A stretch of DNA of 64,000 nucleotides from Streptomyces caniferus (GCF_009811555.1 NZ_BLIN01000002.1:1116001-1180000); one strand, 5' to 3'. Counted from the first letter of the stretch, positions 35,879 through 44,755 are shown. The notes: a model not told the origin generated them from the sequence alone. Translations and numbers: made by a program.

Positions 35879-36084
35879 CCCGCCCGGCTCCCGGCCCCGT
35901 CCGGCCGCCCGCCCCCCGGAGCGCCGAGCGCCCGGCCCACCGGGCCGCCCCACCGCCCGCACCCCGGACCGCACGACACACGGGGTGGAACCTCCACCTG
36001 CTCTCCCACCGTCCTTGACACAGTGAGGCTGTCGTACGGGAACGACCGGTACGGCGGCTACGAGACGCGGATCGGGGGTCGGTC

Positions 36085-37131
36085 ATGGTGATGCAGGACG
36101 GTGGAACGGTGGACATCCGCCCGGGCGCCGACCCCGGCCGGGCCGCCGCGGAACACCGCGGCGCCTACCTCGCGACCGCGCTGTCCCTGGCCCTCTACGC
36201 CGGCGTCCTCTTCGCCTGGACGGTCTACGGCCTCGTCCAAGGGGACGGCAGCGTCTGGGACTTCCTGGAGGGCCTGTTCAACCCGGCCGCCTCCCCCGCC
36301 GCCCAGATCGTCGGGCCGTACGAATGGGCCTTCACCGCCGGGTTGTTGGTGATCGCCGGGCTGGCACTGGCCCGGCGCCGGGTGGCGCGCTCCGCGGCGC
36401 TGCTGTCCGGTTTCGTCCTGCTCGCCGTCTCCCTGCGGGAGGGCGTGGGCCTCTTCGACGCCGCCTACCGCGACCAGTACAGCAACGACACGCTGGGCAG
36501 CTGGGTGCTCGCCACCCGCGGTCTGGGGCTCGTGGTGGCGCTGGTCGTCCTCTTCGCGCTCTTCCCGGCCACCGAGCGCCGGCGCGGCGAGCAACCGTCC
36601 GCGCCGGGGGCGGCCGGCCCGGAAGTCTGGTGGCTCCGCTCGTCGCGGATCTGCGGGGTGCTGTTCCTGCTGATGTGCGTGGCGCGCATCGGCTGGACCG
36701 TCCACACCGTGACGGCCCCCGAGGTGGACTCGGGTGACTATCTGCACCGTGTGGTCGACGGGTCGGTCATCGGCACCCTCGATCTGGCGGCGCCGCAGGA
36801 GTTCACCACCGTCGGGTCGGTGCTCGTGCTCCTGATCCTCGGCGTACTGGCCCTCCGGGGGCGACGGGAAGTGCGCGGCGCGCTCATGGTGTTCGCCGCG
36901 CTGGAGCTGTACATGACGGTGCGGACGGTGGTCCTGCTGACCGTGACGGACTTCTTCAACCGCTCCTTCGAGACCCCCGAGGGCGCCCTGTCGCTGGTCA
37001 CGACGGCCTACGCCCTGGCCGGTATGACCTCGGTGGTCGTCCTCACCACCGGCCGCGCCTTCGGCCCGTACAGCGGCCTGCGCCCGGAGGGCGTCCGGAC
37101 GGCGGCGGTGGGGCGGGGTGGGGGGGTGTAG
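36085..37131 (+). CDS. Multi-pass membrane protein of unknown function
   Basis: This is a ~348-residue protein with about eight hydrophobic helices, for example LATALSLALYAGVLFAWTVYG, WAFTAGLLVIAGLALA, LVVALVVLFALFPA, ICGVLFLLMCVARIGWTV, VGSVLVLLILGVLAL, and a C-terminal TTAYALAGMTSVVVLTTG. The ATG at 36085 follows GGGGGT. No family motif was recognised. It precedes the XRE regulator gene by 60 bp on the same strand. Confidence 0.78.
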   Translation: MVMQDGGTVDIRPGADPGRAAAEHRGAYLATALSLALYAGVLFAWTVYGLVQGDGSVWDFLEGLFNPAASPAAQIVGPYEWAFTAGLLVIAGLALARRRVARSAALLSGFVLLAVSLREGVGLFDAAYRDQYSNDTLGSWVLATRGLGLVVALVVLFALFPATERRRGEQPSAPGAAGPEVWWLRSSRICGVLFLLMCVARIGWTVHTVTAPEVDSGDYLHRVVDGSVIGTLDLAAPQEFTTVGSVLVLLILGVLALRGRREVRGALMVFAALELYMTVRTVVLLTVTDFFNRSFETPEGALSLVTTAYALAGMTSVVVLTTGRAFGPYSGLRPEGVRTAAVGRGGGV

Positions 37132-37192
37132 GGGGCAAGGCCACGGCGCACGGGCATAGCGTGGTCGGTACGTCCTTCTCGCGGGGGTGGCC

Positions 37193-38407
37193 ATGGAGTT
37201 GTCCGAGGAACCCGGCATCGGTGAGCGCATCGCCCGGCTGCGCGCACGCCGGAAGCTGACGCAGGAGGGTCTGGCCGAGCGGGCGGGCCTGTGCGTCGAC
37301 ATCGTCCGCAAGCTCGAACAGGGCGTACGCCGCACGGCACGGCTGTCGGCGCTCAACGCGCTGGCCAGAGCCCTGGACGTGGAACCGTCCGCCCTCGTCG
37401 GGCAGCCTGCCACCTTCGAGGTGCGCAGCGAGGGCGAACAGCCCTCCGTACTGGCGCTGCGCCAGGCCGTCTCACCGGTGTCCGACCTCCTGGGCGACGA
37501 TCCGGACCCCGAGGATCCGCCGTCCGTCGCGGCACTGCAGGCCTCCCTGCGCTCCACCGAACGCATCCGCCGCGACGGACGGATGGCGGAAATCGGCATG
37601 CTGCTGCCGCAGTTGATCAGGGACGCCAAGGCGGCCGCCCGCGCCACCACCGGCGCCGAGGCCGCCGCGGCCCACTCGGTCCTGGCCGAGGCCTACCAGG
37701 TCGCCGCCACGACGCTGACGGCCCTCGGCAAGGAGGACGCCGCCTTCACCGCCCTGGAACGGTCCATGGCCGCGGCGGCCAAGGGAGACGACCCTCACCT
37801 GGAGACCATCGGCTTCTCCAGCCTCGCCTGGGTCCTCACCAAGCAGGGGCGACTGGCCGACGCCGAACGCGTCGCGCTGAACGCCGCCGAACGCATCGAG
37901 CCGGGATTCCGCTCCCCACCGCTCGAACTGGCCCTGTGGGGAATCCTGCTGCTCCGTGCGGCAACGGCCGCGGTCCGTCTGGAGCGGCGCGACACGGTAC
38001 GGGACCTGCTCACCATGGCGAGCGCGGCCGCCGCACGGATCGGCACCGACCGCCTCGACTACGCAACGCCGTTCGGCCCCGCCAATGTCGGCGTGGCCAA
38101 GGTCAACTTCCTGGTGGAGATGGAGGAGAGCGCCGAGGCAGTGCGCACCGCGCGCACCGTCCCCGAGCTGCACGCGCTGCCCCCGACCTGGCGGGCACGG
38201 TTCCACGTGGACCGCGCCCTGGCCCTCGCCGACCTGCACAAGGACGACGGCGCACTCCAAGCCCTGCTCACCGCCGAACACACCGCCCCCGAATGGATGC
38301 GCTACCACTCCACGACCCGCCGCCTGGTGGCCGACCTCCGCCACCGCGAACGCCGTCGCACCTCACCCCTCAAGGAACTCGCCGGCCGTCTCGATCTCGA
38401 CGGGTAG
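37193..38407 (+). CDS. XRE-family regulator with TPR-like C-terminus
   Basis: This is a ~404-residue protein. The N-terminal helix-turn-helix reads IGERIARLRARRKLTQEGLAERAGLCVDIVRKLEQGVRRTARLSALNALARAL. From about residue 120 the protein is all-helical with repeated Ala/Leu/Glu patterns (AAHSVLAEAYQVAATTLTALGKEDAAFTALERSM; LADAERVALNAAERI) consistent with TPR-type repeats. The ATG at 37193 follows GGGGG; a GTG six bases earlier is possible. It is followed, after ~155 bp, by a 24-codon frame and the small protein at 38634. Regulators of this layout in the genus often act in development or antibiotic control; that is family knowledge, not shown here. Confidence 0.85.
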   Translation: MELSEEPGIGERIARLRARRKLTQEGLAERAGLCVDIVRKLEQGVRRTARLSALNALARALDVEPSALVGQPATFEVRSEGEQPSVLALRQAVSPVSDLLGDDPDPEDPPSVAALQASLRSTERIRRDGRMAEIGMLLPQLIRDAKAAARATTGAEAAAAHSVLAEAYQVAATTLTALGKEDAAFTALERSMAAAAKGDDPHLETIGFSSLAWVLTKQGRLADAERVALNAAERIEPGFRSPPLELALWGILLLRAATAAVRLERRDTVRDLLTMASAAAARIGTDRLDYATPFGPANVGVAKVNFLVEMEESAEAVRTARTVPELHALPPTWRARFHVDRALALADLHKDDGALQALLTAEHTAPEWMRYHSTTRRLVADLRHRERRRTSPLKELAGRLDLDG

Positions 38408-38562
38408 GACAGGGCGTCCCAGCAGGGACAGAAAGTGGCACAGCACGTCACTGTCCGGGGCACCGGCCCCTGCCTAGCGTTGCCGCACCGTCAAGAACGA
38501 CGGGCCCCCGCAGCCGCCCCCCACGGCCCGGGGCCACGCCCACCCGACGAAAGCAGGTCGAC

Positions 38563-38637
38563 GTGACGCACGCTTCCCCCGTCCGCAGCCGCCTCCGGGC
38601 GCACTCGCGGAACGCGCAAGCGGAGGGCGCCCGATGA
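38563..38637 (+). CDS. 24-residue micro-ORF coupled to the next gene
   Basis: This frame, GTG ACG CAC GCT ..., ends in a TGA overlapping the ATG of the downstream gene (ATGA). GAAAGCAGG lies upstream of the GTG. The peptide is Arg/Ala/Ser-rich with no recognisable motif. It may be a translated upstream ORF that sets the level of the small protein. Confidence 0.4.
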   Translation: MTHASPVRSRLRAHSRNAQAEGAR

Positions 38638-38954
38638 GCCCGATGAACACTCCCCCCACCCCTCGCCTGCTCCCCTGGACCGGCCAGGACGGCAAACCCT
38701 GCTATCTGCTCACGAACCGGGACGACAGCCCCCTCTCCGCACGCGCCGATCAGGTCGAGGCGCTGCAACTCAGGATGGGGGCCGGGCTGCTGGAGCACGC
38801 CCGGGTTCTGATCGACGATCCGGCGGTGGACTCGCGGCAGTTGCGGTTTTTGTCGGCTCAGCTCACCGCGGCGCTGCGCGATGTCTTACGGGTCACACAG
38901 AGTCGGGGCGCGCGCCCCGGAGGCGACGAAGACCCACTTGACCTGGGCTTTTAA
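38634..38954 (+). CDS. Small protein partner of the XRE regulator, with a TTA codon
   Basis: This 106-residue protein has a tryptophan-containing N-terminal strand region (RLLPWTGQDGKPCYLLTNRDD) and a long helical middle (ADQVEALQLRMGAGLLEHARVLI ... LRFLSAQLTAALRDVLRVTQ). Codon 85 is TTA (38886-38888), so translation should need the bldA tRNA. Position downstream of an XRE/TPR regulator resembles XRE plus small-protein pairs common in the genus, but it is not the DUF397 type. Start alternatives are 38634 and 38643. Confidence 0.7.
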   Translation: MSPMNTPPTPRLLPWTGQDGKPCYLLTNRDDSPLSARADQVEALQLRMGAGLLEHARVLIDDPAVDSRQLRFLSAQLTAALRDVLRVTQSRGARPGGDEDPLDLGF

Positions 38955-39288
38955 GGCGCACCAGGGGGCTTCCTCGGCGTGCGGGGGAGATCCCCCTCCG
39001 AACCGCCCCCGCACGCGCGAAGCGGCCGCCGCGTGTGGGGGTCGCGGCGGCCGCCGATGTGAACTGCAACGCGTCCTGGGCTTGTCGCCTCTTCAGTGGT
39101 GCAGCATGTGAACAACTCTGCCCGTGGGGACTTCCCTGCGGCATCCTCCAGAGGTCGCGGGCTCACCCCCGCCGCTCGGCGGGGGTGTGGGTCCGCCGCA
39201 GGGCGGGCCCGGGTGACAGGGAAACGGAATCGCGCGGCGCAGGGCGGTTCCGCAAGCTCGGGTGGTGCGAAGGAGAAAGGGGCGGCCG
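38955..39288. other. Intergenic region with a palindromic hairpin
   Basis: There is no gene in these 334 bp. The perfect stem CACCCCCGCCG / CGGCGGGGGTG (39164-39174 with 39177-39187) is the main structure. It may be a terminator for the upstream small gene or an operator for the two-component operon. The AT-richer patch at 39100-39120 may be promoter DNA. Confidence 0.5.
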
Positions 39289-39951
39289 GTGATCCGTGTC
39301 GCTGTGGTGGACGACGAGCGGCTGGTCAGATCCGGACTGCGGATGATCCTGGGGACCGCCCCGGACATCGAGATGGTCGCGGACTGCGGCGGCGCCGAGG
39401 CCGTGGAGACCGTGCTGCGTTGCGCGGCCGACGTCGTGCTGCTGGACATCCGGATGCCGGACGTGGACGGGCTGACCGTGCTGCGCCGGCTGCGCGCCGC
39501 CCCGGAACCGCCCGCGGTGGCGATGCTGACCACCTTCGACGCCCAGGAGTATCTGACGGCGGCGCTGCGCGAGGGGGCGGCCGGGTTCCTGCTCAAGGAC
39601 TCCGATCCGGAACAGCTCGTACGGGCCGTACGGACGCTGGCGGCGGGCGGGAGCGTGCTCGACCCGGGGGTCACCCGCGCCGTGATCGGGGGTTATCTGA
39701 CCGCCGAGGACCAGGCCGCCGCGAACCGGGCGGTGAGCGGACTGACCCCGCGGGAGTCCCAGGTGCTCGCCCTGCTCGGGGAGGGCCTGGGCAACGCCCA
39801 GATAGCCGACCGGATGGGGCTCGCCCCCAGTACGGTCAAGGACCATGTCCGCGCCCTCCTGGGGAAATTGGGCGGAATCAACCGCATCCAGGCGGCCATC
39901 GTCGCCGACCGTGCGGGACTGGTGACGGGCGACCCGCGGGGTGCGTGGTGA
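39289..39951 (+). CDS. NarL/LuxR-type response regulator
   Basis: This is a 220-residue regulator. The receiver domain has the acidic pocket VDDE, the phosphoacceptor Asp in VVLLDIRMPD, Thr in MLTTFDA and Lys in FLLKDSD. The LuxR domain reads LTPRESQVLALLGEGLGNAQIADRMGLAPSTVKDHV. The GTG at 39289 follows AAGGGGCGG. Unlike the system at 12.6-14.7 kb, the regulator precedes its kinase. The stop overlaps the kinase GTG (GTGA). Confidence 0.93.
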   Translation: MIRVAVVDDERLVRSGLRMILGTAPDIEMVADCGGAEAVETVLRCAADVVLLDIRMPDVDGLTVLRRLRAAPEPPAVAMLTTFDAQEYLTAALREGAAGFLLKDSDPEQLVRAVRTLAAGGSVLDPGVTRAVIGGYLTAEDQAAANRAVSGLTPRESQVLALLGEGLGNAQIADRMGLAPSTVKDHVRALLGKLGGINRIQAAIVADRAGLVTGDPRGAW

Positions 39952-41276
39952 GCGCCGGGGGCGGGGACGGCAGACGGGGCGGTCCGCGGACGCCCGGCCG
40001 GGGAACGGTGGCGCGCGGCGCCGGGGCGTGGCGGGCGATGGCCCACGGGACGTGGGGGCGGCGGCTGCGCCACAAGGTCGCTCCGCTGGCGGTCCCGGTA
40101 CTGCTCGCGATCGCCGACGCGATGCTGGTCAACGGCGTCGAACTGGACCTGGAAGTGGGCGTCTCGATGGTGGCCGCGGCCGCCCTCCTGGTGCGCCGGC
40201 GCTTCCCTCTGCTGGTCTTCCTCTTCACGCTTCCCGGGCTCTACATCGGCTACATCTGGTTCGCGCCGATGATCGCGCTCTACACCCTGGCCGCCCGTCG
40301 TCCCGGCCGGGCGCGGCTCGGCGCCTGTGCGCTGCTGCTGATCGCCGCGCACTTCTTCCCGTATCCCATCTCCGACTTCGAACTCACCGCGTACCGCGAG
40401 AACACCCTCGTACTGATCGACGCCAGCGTCACCTCGGCCGCGCCGATCGCCCTGGGCCTGCTGGTGCGCACCCGACGGGAACTGGCCTCCCGCGTCGAGG
40501 ACCTGACCCGCAGTCTGCGCCGCGAGGACCGGCTGCTCGCGGACCGGGTCAAGACCACCGAACGCGCCCGGCTCGCCCGTGAGATGCATGACGTGGTGGC
40601 CCATCAGGTCAGCCTGATCAGCCTGCAGGCGGGGGCGGTGCAGGTCAGCACGGAGGATGCGGAGGCGCGTGCGGGCGCCAGGACGATCCGGGAGCTGTCC
40701 GTACGGACGCTGGAGGAGCTGCGGCACATGGTGGGCGTGCTGCGGGCGGACGGCGGCGAGGCGGCGGAGGCACGCGATCTGGCTCCCCAGCCGGATCTGG
40801 AGGAGCTGCCGCGGCTGATCGAGATGAGCGCGCTGAATGTGACGTACGAGCGGGGTGTGGTGGCCGGCACCGGCGGTGCGAACGGCGCGAAGACGGTGGA
40901 GCGGGCCGCCTTCCGCACGGTCCAGGAGGCACTCACCAACGTCCGCAAGCACGCACCGGGGGCACAGGTCCGGGTGCGGGTCGATCCCGTGGACACCGTC
41001 CGGCGTGCGGCGATGGACGGGGTGGAGGCGGACGGGCCGCAGGCGGACGGGGCAGCGGCGGCGGCCGAGGACGGCCGTACGGCGCAGGGGCTGCGGGTGG
41101 AGATACGCAACGGGCCGCCGGATGCGACGGCAACGGTCCCCGCGCTTCCCGGGGGCGGACACGGCCTGGTGGGACTGCGCGAGCGCGCCCAGAGCCTCGG
41201 CGGGACGCTGGAGGCCCGCCGCACCTCCGACGGCGGCTTCGTCGTCCGGGCGGAATTCCCGTATGCAGCGGGGTGA
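39948..41276 (+). CDS. DesK-like sensor histidine kinase
   Basis: This is a ~442-residue kinase coupled to the preceding regulator. Four or five transmembrane helices lie between residues ~45 and 180 (VAPLAVPVLLAIADAML; VSMVAAAALLV; LLVFLFTLPGLYIGYIWF; ACALLLIAAHFF). The HisKA_3 helix has the phosphoacceptor in REMHDVVAHQVSLISL. The ATPase domain is recognisable from TVQEALTNVRKHAP and GGHGLVGLRERAQSLGG, split by an ~40-residue low-complexity insertion (about 358-397). The signal is unknown, and no transporter is adjacent to hint at one. Confidence 0.92.
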   Translation: MSAGGGDGRRGGPRTPGRGTVARGAGAWRAMAHGTWGRRLRHKVAPLAVPVLLAIADAMLVNGVELDLEVGVSMVAAAALLVRRRFPLLVFLFTLPGLYIGYIWFAPMIALYTLAARRPGRARLGACALLLIAAHFFPYPISDFELTAYRENTLVLIDASVTSAAPIALGLLVRTRRELASRVEDLTRSLRREDRLLADRVKTTERARLAREMHDVVAHQVSLISLQAGAVQVSTEDAEARAGARTIRELSVRTLEELRHMVGVLRADGGEAAEARDLAPQPDLEELPRLIEMSALNVTYERGVVAGTGGANGAKTVERAAFRTVQEALTNVRKHAPGAQVRVRVDPVDTVRRAAMDGVEADGPQADGAAAAAEDGRTAQGLRVEIRNGPPDATATVPALPGGGHGLVGLRERAQSLGGTLEARRTSDGGFVVRAEFPYAAG

Positions 41277-41594
41277 ATCGCGGCGGTGCGGAGTGGATCG
41301 CAGCGGGAGGGGTGAATCTCAGCAGGGCGAGTCCCGGCTCGGCAGAACGAGGCGAGCGGACCGGCGCGCGGGGAAATCTGGCGAGGCGAGGTGAAACGGG
41401 GCGGGGAAACGACGCGGGGTGACCCGGCGTCAGGCACATCGCGCCGGGCCGGGGCGGAGCAGAGCGGACGCGCGGAAGGGCTCGGGGCGACGGAGGGCCG
41501 CGTGAGCCGGAGGCCCGCGCGAGGCGCAGGGCTCGGGTGAGCAGGAAGGGACGTGTCCCTGAGGGGCATCCCCCAGGAATGAGCCCAGGAGGCC
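41277..41594. other. Purine-rich intergenic region
   Basis: In these 318 bp the plus strand is strongly purine-rich (runs such as GCGGGGAAACGACGCGGGG and many GGCGAG units). No gene, palindrome or promoter was recognised. Confidence 0.5.
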
Positions 41595-41999
41595 TCAGGC
41601 GGAGAGCGGTGCGGCGGCCTCGTCGACGGCGGTGCGCAGGTCCGGGTAGACCTCGAAGAGCCGGCGTACGCCCAGTGCGGCCAGCACGCGGTTGACGTGC
41701 GAGCCGTCCACGGCGCCCTGGGCGGGGAGGATCAGCCGCAGCCGCCCCTGGCAGGAGCGCATCAGCCGGCGGGCGGCGATCAGCACGCCGACGCCGCTGG
41801 AGTCACAGAACCGCACCTCGGAGAGATCGAGCACCACAGATCTCCGCCCGTCCGCCACGGCATCGTGCACATGCTGGCGCACCGCCGGTGAGGTGACCAG
41901 ATCCATCTCACCGGACACCTGGAGTACGGCCCATGGGCCCTTTTCGTCCTCTGCCACCTTCAACGACACGCGCTCGAAGCCTTTCGCTCGCTTTCCCAC
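41595..41999 (-). CDS. STAS-domain anti-sigma factor antagonist
   Basis: This is a 134-residue STAS protein of the SpoIIAA/BldG type. The phosphorylation site is in VRFCDSSGVGVLIAARR (Ser in DSSG). The core strand-helix pattern VLQVSGEMDLVTSPAVRQHVHDAV precedes it. Such proteins bind and inactivate a serine-kinase anti-sigma factor when unphosphorylated. The kinase partner is not in the window. The longest frame starts at GTG 41999. A GTG at about 41966 is possible. It is divergent from the sigma factor gene at 42435. Confidence 0.9.
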   Translation of the reverse strand: MGKRAKGFERVSLKVAEDEKGPWAVLQVSGEMDLVTSPAVRQHVHDAVADGRRSVVLDLSEVRFCDSSGVGVLIAARRLMRSCQGRLRLILPAQGAVDGSHVNRVLAALGVRRLFEVYPDLRTAVDEAAAPLSA

Positions 42000-42434
42000 C
42001 GGATGAACCGGGCCAGTATCCGGAACTCACCCTTCCCCGCCTCGACTGCCCGGCCCCTCTCCCCTGAAACTCTTCCGAATCCTTGGCGCAACCGGCAGTC
42101 CGCCTAAGGCTATGCCCCGACGGGTGCAGCTCTTCGCCGACATTCGGTCACACACGGATAACACATGGCCTTATACGGGCAAGAACGATCTGCATCGATC
42201 TACTGCGATCGGGCAGTATCGCCACAAAGCGCGGACCTCGGCCCGTCAGGGCTCTACCATCCCCGTACCCCTCAGGGATCGGTTTGCCGCAAAGGAGCGT
42301 GCGTTGTCGGACCCGCGCATTACATTCGAGGGCACGGCGGTTCTGTGAGAGTGCACACAGATCCGAGCAGGTGCGGGTGCAGGAGTGACGGCTGAGGTGT
42401 GAGCCCGGAGGCGACGGGCAGGGATGGGGATCCG
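42000..42434. other. Divergent region between STAS gene and sigma factor gene
   Basis: This 435-bp region is AT-richer than average (42130-42340). It contains several small frames without ribosome binding sites or GC-biased codons, so I treat it as regulatory DNA. Candidate promoter-like words (GGATAACACATGG at 42154, GGCAGTATCG at 42210) are too loose to assign. Confidence 0.5.
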
Positions 42435-43142
42435 ATGGGACACGACGCCCCACCGCGGTGGGACAGGCGGATGCAGCAGCGGCTCGCCCACGGCGAGGCG
42501 GCGGCGCTGGGCGAGCTCTACGACCGCTTCGCCTCCCTCGTGCACAGCCTCGCCTACCGCGTCCTGGACGACGAGGACGCCGCCGACCGCGTCACCCGCG
42601 AGGTGTTCGGCTACATCTGGGAGCACCCGGATTCCTATGACCCCAAGCAGGGCCCGCTGCGCTCCTGGGTCGCCGGCATCACCCGCCACCAGGCCGTCCA
42701 GCGGCTGCGCCAGACGGAAGCGGCCTCGGCGCGCGACTGCGGGCCCGACGCCCCCGCGCCCGCCGAAATAGAGGAGAAGATCCGCGAGGCCTCCACCGCC
42801 GCCCGCGCCGACTTCATCGTCACGTCCATGCCCGCTCCCCTGCGGGCCGCCCTGGAGCTGGCGTACTTCCAGCGCCGGGACTACCGCCAGACCGCGGCCG
42901 ACCTCGGCGTCACGGAGGACGAGGCCCGGCGCCGGCTCCGCCTGGGCCTGCAACTGCTGTCCACCGCCCACAACCACCAGGCCCTGCCGCCCGCCCAGCG
43001 CTCCGCGGCCGCCCCGCGCTCCGGCTCCGCCTCGCCCCATGCGCCGCACGCTCCCCGCGGACCGCGCCCGCCGCACACCCAGCACACCGGCCCGGGTACC
43101 TCCGCACCGCCCGGCGGCCCGGGCCATGGACGGTCCCTGTGA
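42435..43142 (+). CDS. ECF-type RNA polymerase sigma factor
   Basis: This is a ~235-residue sigma factor. Region 2 reads LGELYDRFASLVHSLAYRVLDDEDAADRVTREVFGYIWEHPDSYD with the usual SWVAGITRHQAVQRLR end. Region 4 reads LRAALELAYFQRRDYRQTAADLGVTEDEARRRLRLGLQLL. A ~60-residue Pro/His/Gly/Ser tail follows, not typical of ECF factors. The ATG at 42435 follows GGATGGGGA; a GTG at 42399 is an alternative. It overlaps the anti-sigma gene (GTGA), so both are made together. Confidence 0.9.
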   Translation: MGHDAPPRWDRRMQQRLAHGEAAALGELYDRFASLVHSLAYRVLDDEDAADRVTREVFGYIWEHPDSYDPKQGPLRSWVAGITRHQAVQRLRQTEAASARDCGPDAPAPAEIEEKIREASTAARADFIVTSMPAPLRAALELAYFQRRDYRQTAADLGVTEDEARRRLRLGLQLLSTAHNHQALPPAQRSAAAPRSGSASPHAPHAPRGPRPPHTQHTGPGTSAPPGGPGHGRSL

Positions 43143-44476
43143 ACGGCCCGGACGAGTGGGACGGCCAAGAACTTCCCGGCAGACACGGCGAACGGCCGCG
43201 CATACCCGCACCGCGCACCGCGGCCGAGGACCACGGCCCGCTCCCGGACGCCCTGCCGGCCCCCTCCCCCGACCCGGTGCAGGACACCGGCGGCGGCCCC
43301 CGCGAACCGGAAGCCGAGCCCGTGACCGAGCTGCCCGCTCCCGTACCCCTCCCCGCGCAGGCGTCCGCCCCGCCGCACCGGGTCCTCAAGTCGTTGCTCG
43401 GCGCCTGGGCCCTGTCCGCCTGCTCCGCCGAGGAGACGGCCGCGGTCGAGGCGCATCTGACCGACTGCGCCTCGTGTGCGGACGAAGCGCTGCGGCTGCG
43501 CGACGCCGTCGGACTGCTGCACCCCGCCGACAGCCTCGACCTCGATCCGCTGCTGCGCTCCCGTGTGCTGGAGGGCTGTCTGGGCCGCCGCCCGGCCCGT
43601 ATCCCGGTGCCCGAGTGGGCGACGCCGTACGACGCTGAGACCGCCAAACTGGACGCGCTGCTGCGTGACATGGGCGAGGCGGAGTGGCGCGCTCCGGTGC
43701 GGCTGCGCTGGTTCGAGGGCGAGCGCCCGGTCGAGCGGGAGACCACCGTCGCCGGTGTCATGGGGCATCTGATGGCGGTGGACGGCCTGGTCGCGACGGC
43801 TCTCGGACTGCCCGACCCGCTCGGCACGGCCGCCCCGCCGGGCACCCCCGACCCCCTCATCCGTACGGAAACGTTCTGGCGGACGCCGGACGGGGAGCAG
43901 AGCCCGCTCGCCCTCCGCGCACCATGGCGCGACCAGAGCTATGCGCTGATACGGCAGGTGTCGTTCGCCGGCGACAAGGTGTCCGAACTCGCCGTGCCGT
44001 ACGGGGAGTTCCGGCTCGCGCTGCGCGACTCGTTCCTGGACCGCGCCTTCGAGTGCTGGGTGCATGCCGGGGACATCGCGGAGGCGGTGGACTATCCGTA
44101 CGAGCCCCCGGCCTCGGCGCATCTCCACCGGATGGTCGACCTCGCCGCCCGGCTGCTGCCGAGCGCGCTGGCCGATCGCCGGCGGGCCGGGCTGGCCGCG
44201 CCGCCGCAGCGGCTGGTCGAGGCGGGCGCCCCGGGCCGGACGCTCCATCTGGAGGTCGAGGGCAACGGCGGCGGCCACTGGTACATAGCGCTGGACTCAC
44301 CGGCCGCGCTCGGCACCCCGGACCGCACGGTCGCGCATATCGCCCTGGACAGCGCCGAGTTCTGCCAGCTGGCCGCCGGCCACATCTCCCCCGAGGAGGC
44401 CGCCGCCGGTCAGCACGGCGAACGCGACGCGATCCGCGATGTCCTCTTCGCGACGGCGTCGCTGTCCCGGCTCTAG
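43139..44476 (+). CDS. Zinc-finger anti-sigma factor fused to an MDMPI-type domain
   Basis: This is a 445-residue protein. After a ~75-residue Pro-rich leader comes an anti-sigma zinc-binding motif H-x3-C-x2-C (EAHLTDCASCADEA) with a preceding helix (LLGAWALSACSAEETAAV). From about residue 160 it continues as a mycothiol-dependent maleylpyruvate isomerase/DinB-like domain (KLDALLRDMGEAEWRAPVRL ... VAGVMGHLMAVDGLVATALG) through the C-terminus. There is no transmembrane helix, so the anti-sigma is soluble and could sense a thiol or small molecule (inference). It is translationally coupled to the sigma gene. Confidence 0.87.
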   Translation: MNGPDEWDGQELPGRHGERPRIPAPRTAAEDHGPLPDALPAPSPDPVQDTGGGPREPEAEPVTELPAPVPLPAQASAPPHRVLKSLLGAWALSACSAEETAAVEAHLTDCASCADEALRLRDAVGLLHPADSLDLDPLLRSRVLEGCLGRRPARIPVPEWATPYDAETAKLDALLRDMGEAEWRAPVRLRWFEGERPVERETTVAGVMGHLMAVDGLVATALGLPDPLGTAAPPGTPDPLIRTETFWRTPDGEQSPLALRAPWRDQSYALIRQVSFAGDKVSELAVPYGEFRLALRDSFLDRAFECWVHAGDIAEAVDYPYEPPASAHLHRMVDLAARLLPSALADRRRAGLAAPPQRLVEAGAPGRTLHLEVEGNGGGHWYIALDSPAALGTPDRTVAHIALDSAEFCQLAAGHISPEEAAAGQHGERDAIRDVLFATASLSRL

Positions 44477-44604
44477 CGCTCCACGGCTCGACGGCTCGAC
44501 GGGCCCTGGAGGAAGGGCGGGCCAGTAGGGGGCGGTCGAACGTGTCCCGTAGGGGGCACGAGCGCCCCCCTCGGGGCCTACAACGTGAGAGGTGCGGAGC
44601 GTAT

Positions 44605-44755
44605 TCCGTGACGGTGAGCATTCCGTTACGGAGGGTGCTCCGCGGTGGAGGGTGCTCCGTAGCGGAGGGCATGCGCCGCGACAGAGGGCGGCGCGCGCCG
44701 CGACGGAGGGCATGCACCGCCGCGGAGGGCCTCCGCCGCGGCGGACGGACGCGCC
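44605..44755. repeat. Degenerate 17-22 bp tandem array, each unit a small inverted repeat
   Basis: Units have the form TCCGnnnCGGAGGGnGC. Readable copies are TCCGTTACGGAGGGTGC (44622-44638), TCCGCGGTGGAGGGTGC (44639-44655) and TCCGTAGCGGAGGGCATGC (44656-44674), with weaker ones to the purU stop codon. Each contains a TCCG...CGGA stem. The array fills the gap between two convergent genes and may act as a multi-hairpin terminator. Confidence 0.75.

Noticed and set aside
42083..42396. Small frames before the sigma factor gene
   Set aside because: No ribosome binding site, poor codon bias, rare codons including TTA. Treated as promoter DNA.
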